NCBI RefSeq assembly: GCF_002310495.1
Contig: NZ_CP023344.1
Span: 2,745,501-2,809,500, forward strand
Length of the DNA: 64,000 bases
DNA from: Nibricoccus aquaticus
GTDB taxonomy: Bacteria; Verrucomicrobiota; Verrucomicrobiia; Opitutales; Opitutaceae
Direction: 5' to 3'
Shown here: positions 1 through 8,978 of the stretch, one piece after another
Layout: each line of letters starts with the position of its first letter
Numbering within the stretch: position 1 is the first letter of the stretch
Made by a program: the position numbers and the translations under genes
The notes under the pieces: model-generated
The model's input: only the letters and a program-made list of their open reading frames with translations
Database searches by the model: none
What the model was told of the DNA's origin: nothing

Positions 1-1
1 T

Positions 2-679
2 CCCCGGTTTTTTGCGCTACGGCGCAAAGACCGGACATTTGTGGATATAGCGCCCCCGGTCATGAAGCTGAAAGGCCTTACGACGATGCATGGCGATGAT
101 GTGGTTGGTGTCGGTGTCTTGGTATCTTACGATGAGCCGTCGCTTCAGGTAGAATGGGCGCTAACCCCTGATGGGGAAATTCACTTAAATTATGCCTATC
201 TCTTAGAGGGTGAGTTCGACGTCGCCGGCATCCGCTTCGACCTCGCGGATAGCACGCTCAAATCAAAGCGCTGGCTCGGCCGTGGCCCGTACCGCGTCTG
301 GCAAAACCGCCAGGAAGGCGGTGTCTTCGATCTTCACGAAGTGGCGTTCAATAATCCGATTCCCGGACAAACCTACGCGTATCCAGAATTCAAAGGCTTC
401 TTCCGCGACTGGCGCTGGCTCACGCTTGAAACCACCGCCGGCCGCATCACCGTCGAAAACGCTAGCGACACAGTCCCCTTCTTCGCCCTCGGCAAAATCA
501 AGAGCGGCGAAAAAGACCTCATCACTGACTGGCCCGACATGGGCCTCGCGTTCCTCCACGCGATTCCCGCCATCGGCACCAAGTTCGACTTCCCCGAACT
601 ACTCGGCCCGCAATCCCAGCCCGCGAAACTCAACGGCGTCCAACGCGGCACCCTGATCTTCCGCTTCGAGACCGAGTAG
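2..679 (+). CDS. C-terminal part of a GH2-like beta-galactosidase (partial at left edge)
   Basis: The frame is open to the left edge, so this is the 3' end of a gene starting outside the window; the first start-like codon inside is GTG at 41 and the first ATG is at 62. The segment with WLGRGPYRVWQNRQ resembles the C-terminal beta-sandwich (small chain) of LacZ-type GH2 enzymes, where a W-x-GRGP-x-x-x-W/Y-x-x-R motif is typical. No catalytic TIM barrel is visible because it would lie upstream. The first 200 bases are visibly less GC-rich and use TTA and GTA codons, unlike the C-ending codons that follow. A near-perfect hairpin occupies 3-34 inside the open frame. It could be the tail of an intact gene or a remnant brought to this place by a repeat. 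The family call rests on a short motif and is moderate. Confidence 0.5.
   Translation, partial: PRFFALRRKDRTFVDIAPPVMKLKGLTTMHGDDVVGVGVLVSYDEPSLQVEWALTPDGEIHLNYAYLLEGEFDVAGIRFDLADSTLKSKRWLGRGPYRVWQNRQEGGVFDLHEVAFNNPIPGQTYAYPEFKGFFRDWRWLTLETTAGRITVENASDTVPFFALGKIKSGEKDLITDWPDMGLAFLHAIPAIGTKFDFPELLGPQSQPAKLNGVQRGTLIFRFETE
3..34. repeat. Hairpin repeat, GCGC type
   Basis: An inverted repeat with arms CCGGTTTTTTGCGC and GCGCAAAGACCGG around a short loop lies at the left edge. Its form (short stem, tiny loop, GC-rich) matches the other palindromes scattered between genes of this window. It lies inside the open frame of the GH2-like fragment, so it is either translated or marks an insertion or rearrangement point. 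Confidence 0.45.
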
Positions 680-807
680 CCGCGAGCGCGCAGCGAGCGG
701 AGCCTTTGCGAGTGAAACCTCTATGGGGGTGGAACGTGCCGTCCCGCCGCGTTGTTCGGCGGCGATACCCGATTGCCCGCCTATCGCGCCTCTCCCTCCG
801 CCCGACC

Positions 808-824
808 GGCACTTATCAAGTGCC
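808..824. repeat. Hairpin repeat, GGCACTT type
   Basis: Perfect 7-bp arms GGCACTT and AAGTGCC with a 3-base loop sit in the 283-base gap between the GH2-like fragment and the DUF4450 gene. The reverse complement of the element and its flanks (GGAGCGGCACTTGATAAGTG) is nearly identical to the element at 48991-49007, so the two are copies in opposite orientation. Nothing else was recognised in 680-962. Confidence 0.6.
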
Positions 825-962
825 GCTCCCGCACCGCTCACTGCCAGCGCGGCCCGCTCCACCTCAACCCACGTTCGCCCTTTTTCTCAGCCACGCTCCA
901 TGACTGTCCGGCGCTTGCCAGCCGCGCATGACACGTGAGCGTTCGTCTAGCTCCTCCTCCCC

Positions 963-3900
963 ATGAAAACCCTCGCGCACCGCTGCCTCTCCGTCGCCAC
1001 CTTGGTCTGCTTCGCGAGCCTCCCGGTTTTCTCCCTCGCCGCCATACCTGACCCAGCACCTGCGACGACCACCGCCCCCAAACCTACCGACGACTTTCCC
1101 GCGACCACCGCGACTTCCCCCGGCGCTCCCGTAGCTTCGCCCAATCTCGTCTCCAACATCGAGCGCCCGCTCCGTTACCGCCCTGATGCCAACGGCGACT
1201 TCGTCATCGAAAACGGCACCGCTCGCTTCAACCGCCCGCTCTACGGCTTCCAGACCGCCTTCCGCGTCGAAGCCAGCGACCGCCCCGAATTCGGTTTCGC
1301 CACCCCGCGCAAAGGCGGTGTCCTGCGTATCGGCATTTCCACGCCATCAGGCAGCCGCTGGCTCAACGGCGCGGCTAAAATCACCGCACGCTACCGCCCG
1401 GGCTCCATGATCTACGAAGTCCGCGATCCGCTCCTCGGCGCCGTCACCATCAACCTCACCGCGCTTCCGACCAAAGACGCCGAAGGTCTCATCCTCCGCG
1501 CCGAACTCTCCGGAAAAACTTCTTCACCCGTCGAACTCGTCCTCCTCTTCGGCGGAGCCAGCAACGAAGCCATCAACAATCGCGGTGGCGACATCCTCGG
1601 CGGTCGCGACAACGCATCGAAATGGGAACTCCTCCCCGCCGATTGTGCCGGGCAAAAAATCACCCTCTCCACGGCTTCCGCCGCCAACACATTCACCCTC
1701 GAAAGCAAAGCCGGCACCTTCGTCGGCACGCTCTCCGCGCCCGGCCGCTGGTCCGTCGGCGACGCCACTGTAGCCACCGGCCTCGATAAACTCCTCACCT
1801 CCGTTTCTCACGACGCGCACCCCGTCGCCATCGGTCGCATCGCGCTCTCGCCGTCCACTCCGTCGTTCATCGCCATCCAGCGCAGTGCCAAAGAAACCCC
1901 GCTCGCCCGCACGGCTGCCGGACTCCCCGCCGTCTTCTCCGACGCCGAAACGTACCGTCTCTCCGTGGTCAGCCGTGTCATCGTCGATACGCCCGACCCC
2001 TTCGTAAACGCCATCCCCGCCGCCATCGCCATCTCCGGCGACGCGCTCTGGACGCAGTCCACCGTCATGCACGGCAACATCGCCTGGCGCATGCCGCTCC
2101 TCGGCTGGCGCGGCCAGTACGTGTTCGACGCCTTCGGCTGGCACGATCGCGCGCGCGAACATTTCCGGATGTGGGCCGCCAAACAAAACACCGACCCCGC
2201 CAGCATCCCGCCCGCCCCGCGCGCCGACCCCGCCAAAAACCTCGCGACCGACGACTGGAAGACCCTCCACAGCTACGGCGGCATCCCCGCGCGCCACTAC
2301 GACATGGCGCTCGTCTTCGTGGACACGCTCCTCCGCCACCTCATCGCCACCGGCGACAAAGAGTTCGCGAAAGAAATGTGGCCGTACCTTACCCGCCACC
2401 TCGCGTGGGAAAAACGCCTCTTCGACCGGGGCGGCCTCTACGAAGCCTACGCCGCCATCTGGGCGAGCGACGCCCTCACCTACAACGGCGGCGGTGCCGC
2501 TCACTCGACCGCCTACAACTATTTCCACAACGCCACCGCCGCCCGCATCGCCCGCCTCATCGGCGAAGATCCCGCGCCCTACGACGCCGAGGCGAAACGC
2601 ATCCACGAAGCCATGCACCGCGAACTCTGGCTCTCCGACCGCGGATGGTACGCCGAGTACAAAGAGCTCCACGGCCTCAAACGCGTCCACCCCGCCGCCG
2701 CGCTCTGGACGGTTTACCACACGATCGATTCCCGCGTCCCCGATCCGTTCCAAGCCTACCAGACGCTCCGCTACGTGGACACGCACCTCCCGCGTATCCC
2801 CGTCCGCGGCCCCGGCGTCCCCGCTGGCGACTGGTTCACACTCCCCTCAACCAATTGGGTTCCCTACGAGTGGAGCCTCAACAACGTCTACCTCGGCGAA
2901 ACCGCCCACACCGCGCTTGCCTACTGGCAGGGCGGCCGCCCCGACGTCGCCTGGCAACTCTGGAAAGGCACGCTCCTCGACTCGATGTTCATGGGCCTCA
3001 ACCCCGGCAGCCTGCCCAACCTTTCGCAATACGACGTCTACCGCCGCGAAACGTATCGCGACTTCGGCGACTCCACCGGCATCACCTCCCGCAGCCTGAT
3101 CGAAGGCCTCTTCGGCATCTCTCCCGATGGCATCGATGGCGTCCTCACCATTCGGCCCGGTTTTCCGACCGAATGGGACCACGCCTCCATCAAGACGCCC
3201 GACGTGACTTACGCCTACAAACGCACCGGCGATCTAGAAACATTCAAAGTCGAACCGCGCTTCGCCAAACTACTCTCGCTCCACCTCAATCTTCCGGCAC
3301 GCTCGGAAAAAATTCTCTCCGTCGAATCCAACGGAAAACCCGTTGCTTGGAAAAACGACGACACCGCCATCGGTGCTCCACGCATCGTGATCGATGCTCC
3401 GGCCGCCCAACTCACGGAGGTCGTCATTCGCTGGAGCGGCTCCCCATTCAAGCACGTGAAGGCTAGTTCATCGGGCGTGCCGCTTCGTTTTGGAAAAATC
3501 ATGCAAGGTGACTTCACGTGGTCACAACCTGTCGGCGCCTCCGCTTCGCCTGCGGCCTCACCTGAATCGCCCACCTTCGCCGACTACACCGCTCCCGCCG
3601 ACGCCCGCTTCGATCCCGTCGATCTCTCGCCGCTCTTCAACGACAAGCTCACTCAGATCTTCAAAAACGAATATCTCTCGCCCCGCTCGCCGCACGTTTC
3701 GCTCAGCATGCCCAAGCAAGGCATCGGCAGCTGGTCCGGCTTTTCTCACACTGCCGAGATCGACGACACCGGCCTCCGCTCACTCGCCGCGAAATCTCAA
3801 AACACCATCCAACTCCCTTCCGGCCTCCCACTCCGCACGCCGTCCGATCCCGCCGCGAAAAACACCGCCTTCGTTTCCCTCTGGGACAATTACCCCGACG

Positions 3901-4307
3901 AACTCACCGCCCCGCTCACTGGCCGCGCACGCAGCGTCACGGTGCTAGTCGCCGGTTCGACCAGCCCGATGCAGTCGCAGATCGACAACGGCGAAATCGT
4001 CATCACTTACACCGACGGCACGACCTCGCGTCTCGCCCTGCACAACCCAACCACGTGGTGGCCCATCGAGCAGGATTACATGGTGGACGACTACGCCTTC
4101 CGCCGCACCGCACCCGTCCCGCTCCGCCTCGAACTCAAGAGCGGCAAATTTTACACGCCGACCTCCATGCATCTCGAACGCAAAGGCGGCGCCGCCACCG
4201 TCCTCGCGCTCCCGCTCGATCCATCCAAAGAACTCCGCTCGCTCACCATCCGCGCGCTTTCGACCGAAAGTGTCATCGGCCTTCTCAGTGCGACACTCGT
4301 GCGTTGA
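963..4307 (+). CDS. Secreted DUF4450-type six-hairpin glycosidase-like protein
   Basis: The 1,114-residue protein starts with a clear signal peptide (MKTLAHRCLSVATLVCFASL) followed by a Pro/Thr/Ala-rich linker. Residues about 75-310 resemble the DUF4450 domain of Bacteroidota and Verrucomicrobia (RPLRYRPDANGDFVIENGTA, then NRPLYGFQTAFRVE). Residues about 370-760 look like an (alpha/alpha)6 six-hairpin fold of the kind seen in GH78- and GH63-type enzymes, with ARHYDMALVFVDTLLRHL and NWVPYEWSLNNVYLGETAHT. The tail is a beta-rich region. Catalytic residues cannot be named. It is followed 84 bases later by a CE12 acetylesterase on the same strand, which points to a role in rhamnogalacturonan breakdown, by inference only. 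The ATG at 963 follows a CU-rich tract with no Shine-Dalgarno. DUF4450 is recalled from family appearance, and the activity is unknown. Confidence 0.7.
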   Translation: MKTLAHRCLSVATLVCFASLPVFSLAAIPDPAPATTTAPKPTDDFPATTATSPGAPVASPNLVSNIERPLRYRPDANGDFVIENGTARFNRPLYGFQTAFRVEASDRPEFGFATPRKGGVLRIGISTPSGSRWLNGAAKITARYRPGSMIYEVRDPLLGAVTINLTALPTKDAEGLILRAELSGKTSSPVELVLLFGGASNEAINNRGGDILGGRDNASKWELLPADCAGQKITLSTASAANTFTLESKAGTFVGTLSAPGRWSVGDATVATGLDKLLTSVSHDAHPVAIGRIALSPSTPSFIAIQRSAKETPLARTAAGLPAVFSDAETYRLSVVSRVIVDTPDPFVNAIPAAIAISGDALWTQSTVMHGNIAWRMPLLGWRGQYVFDAFGWHDRAREHFRMWAAKQNTDPASIPPAPRADPAKNLATDDWKTLHSYGGIPARHYDMALVFVDTLLRHLIATGDKEFAKEMWPYLTRHLAWEKRLFDRGGLYEAYAAIWASDALTYNGGGAAHSTAYNYFHNATAARIARLIGEDPAPYDAEAKRIHEAMHRELWLSDRGWYAEYKELHGLKRVHPAAALWTVYHTIDSRVPDPFQAYQTLRYVDTHLPRIPVRGPGVPAGDWFTLPSTNWVPYEWSLNNVYLGETAHTALAYWQGGRPDVAWQLWKGTLLDSMFMGLNPGSLPNLSQYDVYRRETYRDFGDSTGITSRSLIEGLFGISPDGIDGVLTIRPGFPTEWDHASIKTPDVTYAYKRTGDLETFKVEPRFAKLLSLHLNLPARSEKILSVESNGKPVAWKNDDTAIGAPRIVIDAPAAQLTEVVIRWSGSPFKHVKASSSGVPLRFGKIMQGDFTWSQPVGASASPAASPESPTFADYTAPADARFDPVDLSPLFNDKLTQIFKNEYLSPRSPHVSLSMPKQGIGSWSGFSHTAEIDDTGLRSLAAKSQNTIQLPSGLPLRTPSDPAAKNTAFVSLWDNYPDELTAPLTGRARSVTVLVAGSTSPMQSQIDNGEIVITYTDGTTSRLALHNPTTWWPIEQDYMVDDYAFRRTAPVPLRLELKSGKFYTPTSMHLERKGGAATVLALPLDPSKELRSLTIRALSTESVIGLLSATLVR

Positions 4308-4391
4308 TCCATCCTGAACAGTAAGAGCACCCGACTTGGCATTTGAGCGTTGGATTATCGCTGGCAGCGTGATGCTCCTGCTATTGTTCCT

Positions 4392-5651
4392 ATGAAAAAA
4401 CTCCCCTGTTTCGCAGGCTGCCTCGTCTTGCCCGCCTTGCTGGTGGCGCAAGATCTTAGTTTCATGCTCGGCACGGAGAAGGCTTATGGCGGCTGGCAGG
4501 CGGTGCCGGCTGAAATCATTTATTCCTCTGAACGTGGCTACGGTTTTGAGCCGGGTGGCGAGGTGAGAAAGGGAGATCCGTTGGTTGCGCCGTTCGTGCA
4601 GTCCGTCCGGCCGTTCTATTTTTCAGTGGCGGTTCCCGAGGGAAATTATCGCGTCGTGATCTGTTTCGCGGAGACTGCGTCCTCTCACGAATATACGGTC
4701 AAAGCTGAGCTCCGCCGCCTCATGGTTGAGAAGCTCGTGGCCGGTGGAGAAAGCGGCTGCGTCCGAAACGCTGCGGAGTTTGTGGTGAACGTCCGGCGTG
4801 CTCAAATTGCCGGTGGGGGAGAAGTTCGTTTGAAGCCCCGCGAACGCGCCGAGGAAGCGTGGGCGTGGGACGAGAAGCTCACGCTCGAGTTCAACGGCCC
4901 GCATCCCACCGCCAGCTATGTCATGATCAAACGCATGGATGACGTTCCCACGGTTTTTCTCCTGGGTGATTCTACGGTCGCCGACCAGCCGCGCGAGCCG
5001 TTCGCGAGCTGGGGACAGATGATCACTCGCTTCTTCGCGCCGACGGTCGCCATCGCCAATCACTCCGAATCCGGCGAGTCGCTCGCCTCAGCGCTCTCCG
5101 AACGCCGCGTCGAAAAAATCCTCAGCATCGTCCGCCCCGGCGACTGGGTGCTCCTCCAGTTCGGTCACAACGACATGAAGAAAGACTCGGTGGAAACCTA
5201 CACGGCCAACCTCAAAAAAGTCACCGCCGCACTCGCCGCGAAAAATGCCCGCGTCGTCCTCGTCACCCAGATGCACCGACACAGCTTCGGGCCCGACGGT
5301 AAAATCCAGAACTCGCACAAAGATTATCCCGACGCCGTGCGCACCGTCGCCCGCGAAGAAAATCTTCCGCTCATCGATCTCCATGCGATGAGCCAGGTGC
5401 TCTACGAGTCGCTCGGCGCCGAGAAAGCCCTACTCGCGTTCAAAGCCGGCGACGCCACTCACCACAATCCCTACGGCGCCTACGAACTCGCGAAGTGCGT
5501 CGTCGAAGGCGTCCGCCAGCAAGTGCCTGAACTCGCGAAGCATATTATCACCGATCTCCCGCGCTTCGATCCGGCTAAACCGGATGCACCCGAGACGTTC
5601 TCGCTTCCGCCAAGTCCGACAGTCGTGGCGGCGAAACCTGACGGCAGCTGA
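4392..5651 (+). CDS. Rhamnogalacturonan acetylesterase (CE12, SGNH fold) with N-terminal binding domain
   Basis: This 419-residue enzyme should remove acetyl groups from rhamnogalacturonan. The start is set at ATG 4392, where a signal peptide begins (MKKLPCFAGCLVLPALLVAQ); an upstream in-frame start at 4350 would put 14 charged residues before it. Residues about 20-175 form a beta-rich, carbohydrate-binding-like domain common at the front of bacterial CE12 proteins. The SGNH blocks follow: GDSTVADQP with the nucleophile Ser, QFGHND with the oxyanion Asn, and DATHHNPYGA with the Asp-His pair. The usual GGRSS block II is replaced by SGESLAS, so the oxyanion glycine is less clear. It probably forms a transcription unit with the DUF4450 gene. 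A second, tandem CE12 gene lies at 36588. Confidence 0.88.
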   Translation: MKKLPCFAGCLVLPALLVAQDLSFMLGTEKAYGGWQAVPAEIIYSSERGYGFEPGGEVRKGDPLVAPFVQSVRPFYFSVAVPEGNYRVVICFAETASSHEYTVKAELRRLMVEKLVAGGESGCVRNAAEFVVNVRRAQIAGGGEVRLKPRERAEEAWAWDEKLTLEFNGPHPTASYVMIKRMDDVPTVFLLGDSTVADQPREPFASWGQMITRFFAPTVAIANHSESGESLASALSERRVEKILSIVRPGDWVLLQFGHNDMKKDSVETYTANLKKVTAALAAKNARVVLVTQMHRHSFGPDGKIQNSHKDYPDAVRTVAREENLPLIDLHAMSQVLYESLGAEKALLAFKAGDATHHNPYGAYELAKCVVEGVRQQVPELAKHIITDLPRFDPAKPDAPETFSLPPSPTVVAAKPDGS

Positions 5652-5671
5652 TCACCACGTGGCGATCAGCT
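5646..5671. terminator. Possible bidirectional terminator between convergent genes
   Basis: Eight-base arms AGCTGATC and GATCAGCT around a 10-base loop overlap the stop codon of the CE12 gene and lie just before the convergent end of the next minus-strand gene. There is no convincing T-tract, so the call is weak. Confidence 0.35.
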
Positions 5672-5684
5672 CGCTGACGAGCGG

Positions 5685-7055
5685 TTAACCGATCATCTTC
5701 AGATCTAGCCAACCATGGCAGTTACGGCAGTAGTCGGCGATGCGTGCGAGTGTTTCGGTTTTCTCTTCGGCGCTCATGAGCACTGTGGGTTCTGAACCCA
5801 ACCCGATCCAATCGCTCAGTGTGTTCGTGCGAATTTCTCTGCGGCCTTTCTTGCGACTGGCAACGTATGCGACCGTCGCGCGGCGTCCGGGTTCGCGATA
5901 GATCAGCCGCTCGTGCGCCGCATCGATCTCGACCGCGAAGACCGGCACGAGCGCGATCGCAGCGATGGCCTGAGCCTTTTCTTCCTCGACGATTTTCTCC
6001 CGGGCACCGCGGACTTTTTGCGCAAACGGCTCCGCTCGCGCGCCGATCTTCTCGCACAACTCCAGAAACACCGCTTCACGTTCGTCGCGCTGCGTAGCGT
6101 TGAAGCGCAGAAAAAACGGCCGCTGCGACCAGTCGAAAGCGCTTTCCGCCTTGCCGTGGAGGAACATCAGCATCGCCGCGAAGTGAACGCCGACGCCGCC
6201 TTCGCGCTCCAGCGCTCCGTGGAAAAGTTCTTCGATGATCGCGGGCGGATGAAAGGTCTCCACTTGTTCCAACGCTCTGCTCAGCCCGCCGTAGAAATTC
6301 GCTTTGCGGAGCGCCGAGACGAGTGTGCGGATGCGCGTGGCTTCCGGCACCAGCTCCGGCGCGTAGTTCATGACGGCGACGGCGATTTCGGGTTTGGACG
6401 AGTTGAGAGCTTCCGTGAGTGCTTTCTGTGCAGCCGTCGAATTGAGCGCCGCGAGCGCCTCGACATCGCGCCAGTCGCTCGCGTCGCGACCGATCAAGAT
6501 GCGCTCAATCTCTGCGCGTTCATCGCGCGAAGCTGCTTTGATTAAATCGAGATCGTAGCCGACGCCGTCGTGCCACTTCTCGTAGTCGATCACCATGCTT
6601 CGCCGGAAACGCCCCACGAGCGTGTCGTCGTGCGCGCCATCCTCCGTTTTCGTCTGCGCAATCGGCAGTAGGATTTTTTTCAGCGCTCGTGTGCGCTCCT
6701 GTTCGTGATCCGGAATCTGATCGTCAGGCGTGTGCGCTGCGCGGATGTCGTCCATATTCGGCTCCGGCGGCGGAGGCGCGGCTGGTTCGAGTAGGAAGAA
6801 GAACCGTTTCGAATCCGTGATCTCGCCCGAGTACAGCGAGCTGTTGCGGTTGTAGTAAGTGAAGCCCTCGCCGGAGGCGCGCGGGCGCGAGAGCAGTGGC
6901 TGCGCGAGTTTGAAAAACGCGCCGACCGGAGGTGCGGGAAAACCGTGGCCGATCTCAGCGATGCTGTTCCCGGCGGCGAGTTCGGCATCGAGCAACGCGC
7001 GCAGCACCGGCGGCAGGGCGTCCATTTCTTTGCGTGTGGAGTCGGGGAGTGTCAT
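5685..7055 (-). CDS. Protein of unknown function, HEAT-like helical C-terminal half
   Basis: The start is placed at ATG 7055 (MTLPDSTRKEMDALPPVLRA, 456 residues) because this ATG overlaps the TGA of the upstream gene as ATGA, a sign of translational coupling. Extending the frame to 7181 would give an Arg-rich leader that is really shadow of the neighbour. No signal peptide is present. The first 150 residues include an acidic, Pro-rich segment (LEPAAPPPPEPNMDD). Residues about 190-340 are helical and Ala/Leu-rich with a HEAT-like rhythm, including FDWSQRPFFLRF. The C-terminus contains two Cys (DYCRNCHGW), which might bind metal. I do not recognise the family. It is the last gene of a three-gene minus-strand operon that has no evident sugar role. 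Confidence 0.7.
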   Translation of the reverse strand: MTLPDSTRKEMDALPPVLRALLDAELAAGNSIAEIGHGFPAPPVGAFFKLAQPLLSRPRASGEGFTYYNRNSSLYSGEITDSKRFFFLLEPAAPPPPEPNMDDIRAAHTPDDQIPDHEQERTRALKKILLPIAQTKTEDGAHDDTLVGRFRRSMVIDYEKWHDGVGYDLDLIKAASRDERAEIERILIGRDASDWRDVEALAALNSTAAQKALTEALNSSKPEIAVAVMNYAPELVPEATRIRTLVSALRKANFYGGLSRALEQVETFHPPAIIEELFHGALEREGGVGVHFAAMLMFLHGKAESAFDWSQRPFFLRFNATQRDEREAVFLELCEKIGARAEPFAQKVRGAREKIVEEEKAQAIAAIALVPVFAVEIDAAHERLIYREPGRRATVAYVASRKKGRREIRTNTLSDWIGLGSEPTVLMSAEEKTETLARIADYCRNCHGWLDLKMIG

Positions 7056-8134
7056 CGGCGGGAAGTGGCGCGAGCGGGACTTTTTTCGGTGGCTGCACGA
7101 CTGGCGAGCCACTCGTCGATCAAGCGCGGGGCCATGAGCCGGGCCTCTTTCGTATTCGGGTGATTGAACGCGGCGCGCCATGCTTTCACGGCGGCAACGT
7201 AGTCGATGCCGTAGGGCGAGAATTTATCGGCGACAGCCAGCGCCATCTGCGTTTCCGATGCGTAGGTTTCGGGCCAGAAATGATTGCTGTTCGAAACTTC
7301 ACGCGCGATCCACGGCGCCAGACTTTCGAGCGCGGTGCGCACGGGAAGCGCGAGCGCGGCGTTGTCGGGCGCGTCATTGAGCTCCAGATAACCGAGGGCT
7401 TCGAGCGACCACTCGTTGGTGAGCTTGAGCGCGAGTTCCTCCTGAAGCGTTGGGTTTGTCTGAATCTTCGTCGTCGCGAGCGAGCGCGGGGCGTCGAAGC
7501 GGTTCGACGCAGCGTGACCGAGCAGTCGGCCGAGGTCTTTGATCGGATCGAGAGCCTCCACTTCCGCGACGAGGCTGCGGACGTTCTGGTCCTCAAAGGC
7601 AACGCGCGCCTCGGCCGCTTCCACGGCGCGCTTCTCCTGCCAAACGAGCCACTGCACACCCATGCCGAGCGATGGAATCAACGCTACGACACCGCAGAAG
7701 GAGAGTGTCCAGCGCGCGACCGAAGTGGGGACTTCAAGTGATGGATTGAGAAGTGCGAATGAGGCCAGGATCGCGAGAGGCGGCAGCACGTAAATACCCC
7801 AAGTCATCACTGGACGCAGCGCCCAGGGAATCTGCGGATCTTCGCGCAACATCGCCGCCAGCGACGTCACGAATGTGAGCGCGAGAAAGGTCACAAAGAG
7901 AACTAGGGACTGCCACCCACGTCCGCCGCCCAGCCAGTCGAATTGACCGCGAGAGAGCGGGACGCACCACGCCAGGAAGATCGTTACCCAGAGCGGGATC
8001 GTCACGAAGACGAACGCGATCACCCCGCCCGCCGCGTGTCCGCTGTGGACGATGGGCTGGCGCAGAAAAATCTGGAGCGGCACGAGGTAGAGAAACGCGG
8101 CGAGGCCGAGGAGGATGTTTGCAAGAATGGTCAT
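7052..8134 (-). CDS. Multi-pass membrane protein of unknown function
   Basis: The 360-residue protein has about five hydrophobic segments in its first 170 residues (for example ILANILLGLAAFLYLVPLQI, IAFVFVTIPLWVTIFLAWCV and SLVLFVTFLALTFVTSLAAM), then a soluble, mostly helical region of about 190 residues that starts with a charged, coiled-coil-like stretch (EKRAVEAAEARVAFEDQNV). The layout suggests a membrane anchor with a cytoplasmic helical domain. Its stop overlaps the start of the downstream gene by four bases, and the upstream gene ends 19 bases before its ATG, so the three are co-transcribed. The leader is pyrimidine-rich (CTCCCTCCTTTCCCC) without Shine-Dalgarno. Family unknown. Confidence 0.7.
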   Translation of the reverse strand: MTILANILLGLAAFLYLVPLQIFLRQPIVHSGHAAGGVIAFVFVTIPLWVTIFLAWCVPLSRGQFDWLGGGRGWQSLVLFVTFLALTFVTSLAAMLREDPQIPWALRPVMTWGIYVLPPLAILASFALLNPSLEVPTSVARWTLSFCGVVALIPSLGMGVQWLVWQEKRAVEAAEARVAFEDQNVRSLVAEVEALDPIKDLGRLLGHAASNRFDAPRSLATTKIQTNPTLQEELALKLTNEWSLEALGYLELNDAPDNAALALPVRTALESLAPWIAREVSNSNHFWPETYASETQMALAVADKFSPYGIDYVAAVKAWRAAFNHPNTKEARLMAPRLIDEWLASRAATEKSPARATSRR

Positions 8135-8153
8135 GGGGAAAGGAGGGAGTGGT

Positions 8154-8816
8154 TTACGAATCGATCTGAGCGAAGCGGCGTTTCCACGCGTCTATTTCAA
8201 CCGCAAGGGCCGCGCCTTCGCCGCCACTCGTGGCGCAAGAACCCCAGGAGTGCAGGAAATCGATGGCGCGGTCGCGCAGCCATGCGTAGATCTCGCGATC
8301 AAATGGCGCGGCGGATACGGCCAGCCCACCGAGGTCGTCGGCCATTTGCTTGTAGCGCCAGGCGGTCGGGCCGCTTTCGCGTGTGACTGCGGCAATCTGA
8401 TCGTTGGCTTCCTGGAAGCGGTGTCGTGCGGCGAGCGAGCCGATGCGTGCGATGGCCGCGCCCCATTGTTCGGGATCGCGGATGACCTGCGCGGACGGCT
8501 CCGGCATCTGGGTCCATTGGACGGCGGCTTTCTCTTTCGCGGAAGGACGCGGCACGGGACGATATTCACCGGCGTCGAAGTAGTCGCGCATCTTGCCGTT
8601 GCACGGACCGTCTTTGGCCGAGAGCGCGAAGGCCATCTCCTCGCGGCGTCCATCGCGGTCCCACGTGAGCACGATCTGCTGCGCCTTCCAGTCGAGATCG
8701 AGCGTCCGCAATATGCCGCTCTCGCCCGTGCGATGACGTTTTCCCCGGACGTCTTTGAACTCTTGAATGATGCGGATCTCGAGATCCGAGCGGAGGTGAT
8801 CGATGGTGCAGCCCAT
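8154..8816 (-). CDS. Protein of unknown function, first gene of a three-gene operon
   Basis: This 220-residue protein (MGCTIDHLRSDLEIRIIQEF) lacks a signal peptide and membrane segments. The first 80 residues look beta-rich, with a segment describing alternating strands (RTLDLDWKAQQIVLTWDRDG); the rest is helical with several Trp residues. It begins 162 bases from the divergent GH43 gene and ends 19 bases before the membrane protein gene. No family is recognised. Its position suggests it works with the membrane protein and the HEAT-like protein rather than with the flanking glycosidases. Confidence 0.65.
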   Translation of the reverse strand: MGCTIDHLRSDLEIRIIQEFKDVRGKRHRTGESGILRTLDLDWKAQQIVLTWDRDGRREEMAFALSAKDGPCNGKMRDYFDAGEYRPVPRPSAKEKAAVQWTQMPEPSAQVIRDPEQWGAAIARIGSLAARHRFQEANDQIAAVTRESGPTAWRYKQMADDLGGLAVSAAPFDREIYAWLRDRAIDFLHSWGSCATSGGEGAALAVEIDAWKRRFAQIDS

Positions 8817-8978
8817 GCGACCACTCTAGCGATTGCGGAGTCTGGCCGGTATGGGCCATCCGGGGTGGGCCGAATGGCTAGTGCCGGTGCGGACGGTTCA
8901 ATCAATCTGGTTGAAAGGATTGCCCTTCACGCTCGGTGCTGTGCCCTAGAACGTTCACGCCCAACCCCTCGCGCTGAC

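Noticed and set aside
8115-8978. N-terminal extension of the GH43 protein
   Set aside because: It is antisense to a real minus-strand gene, and a signal peptide starts at 8979.
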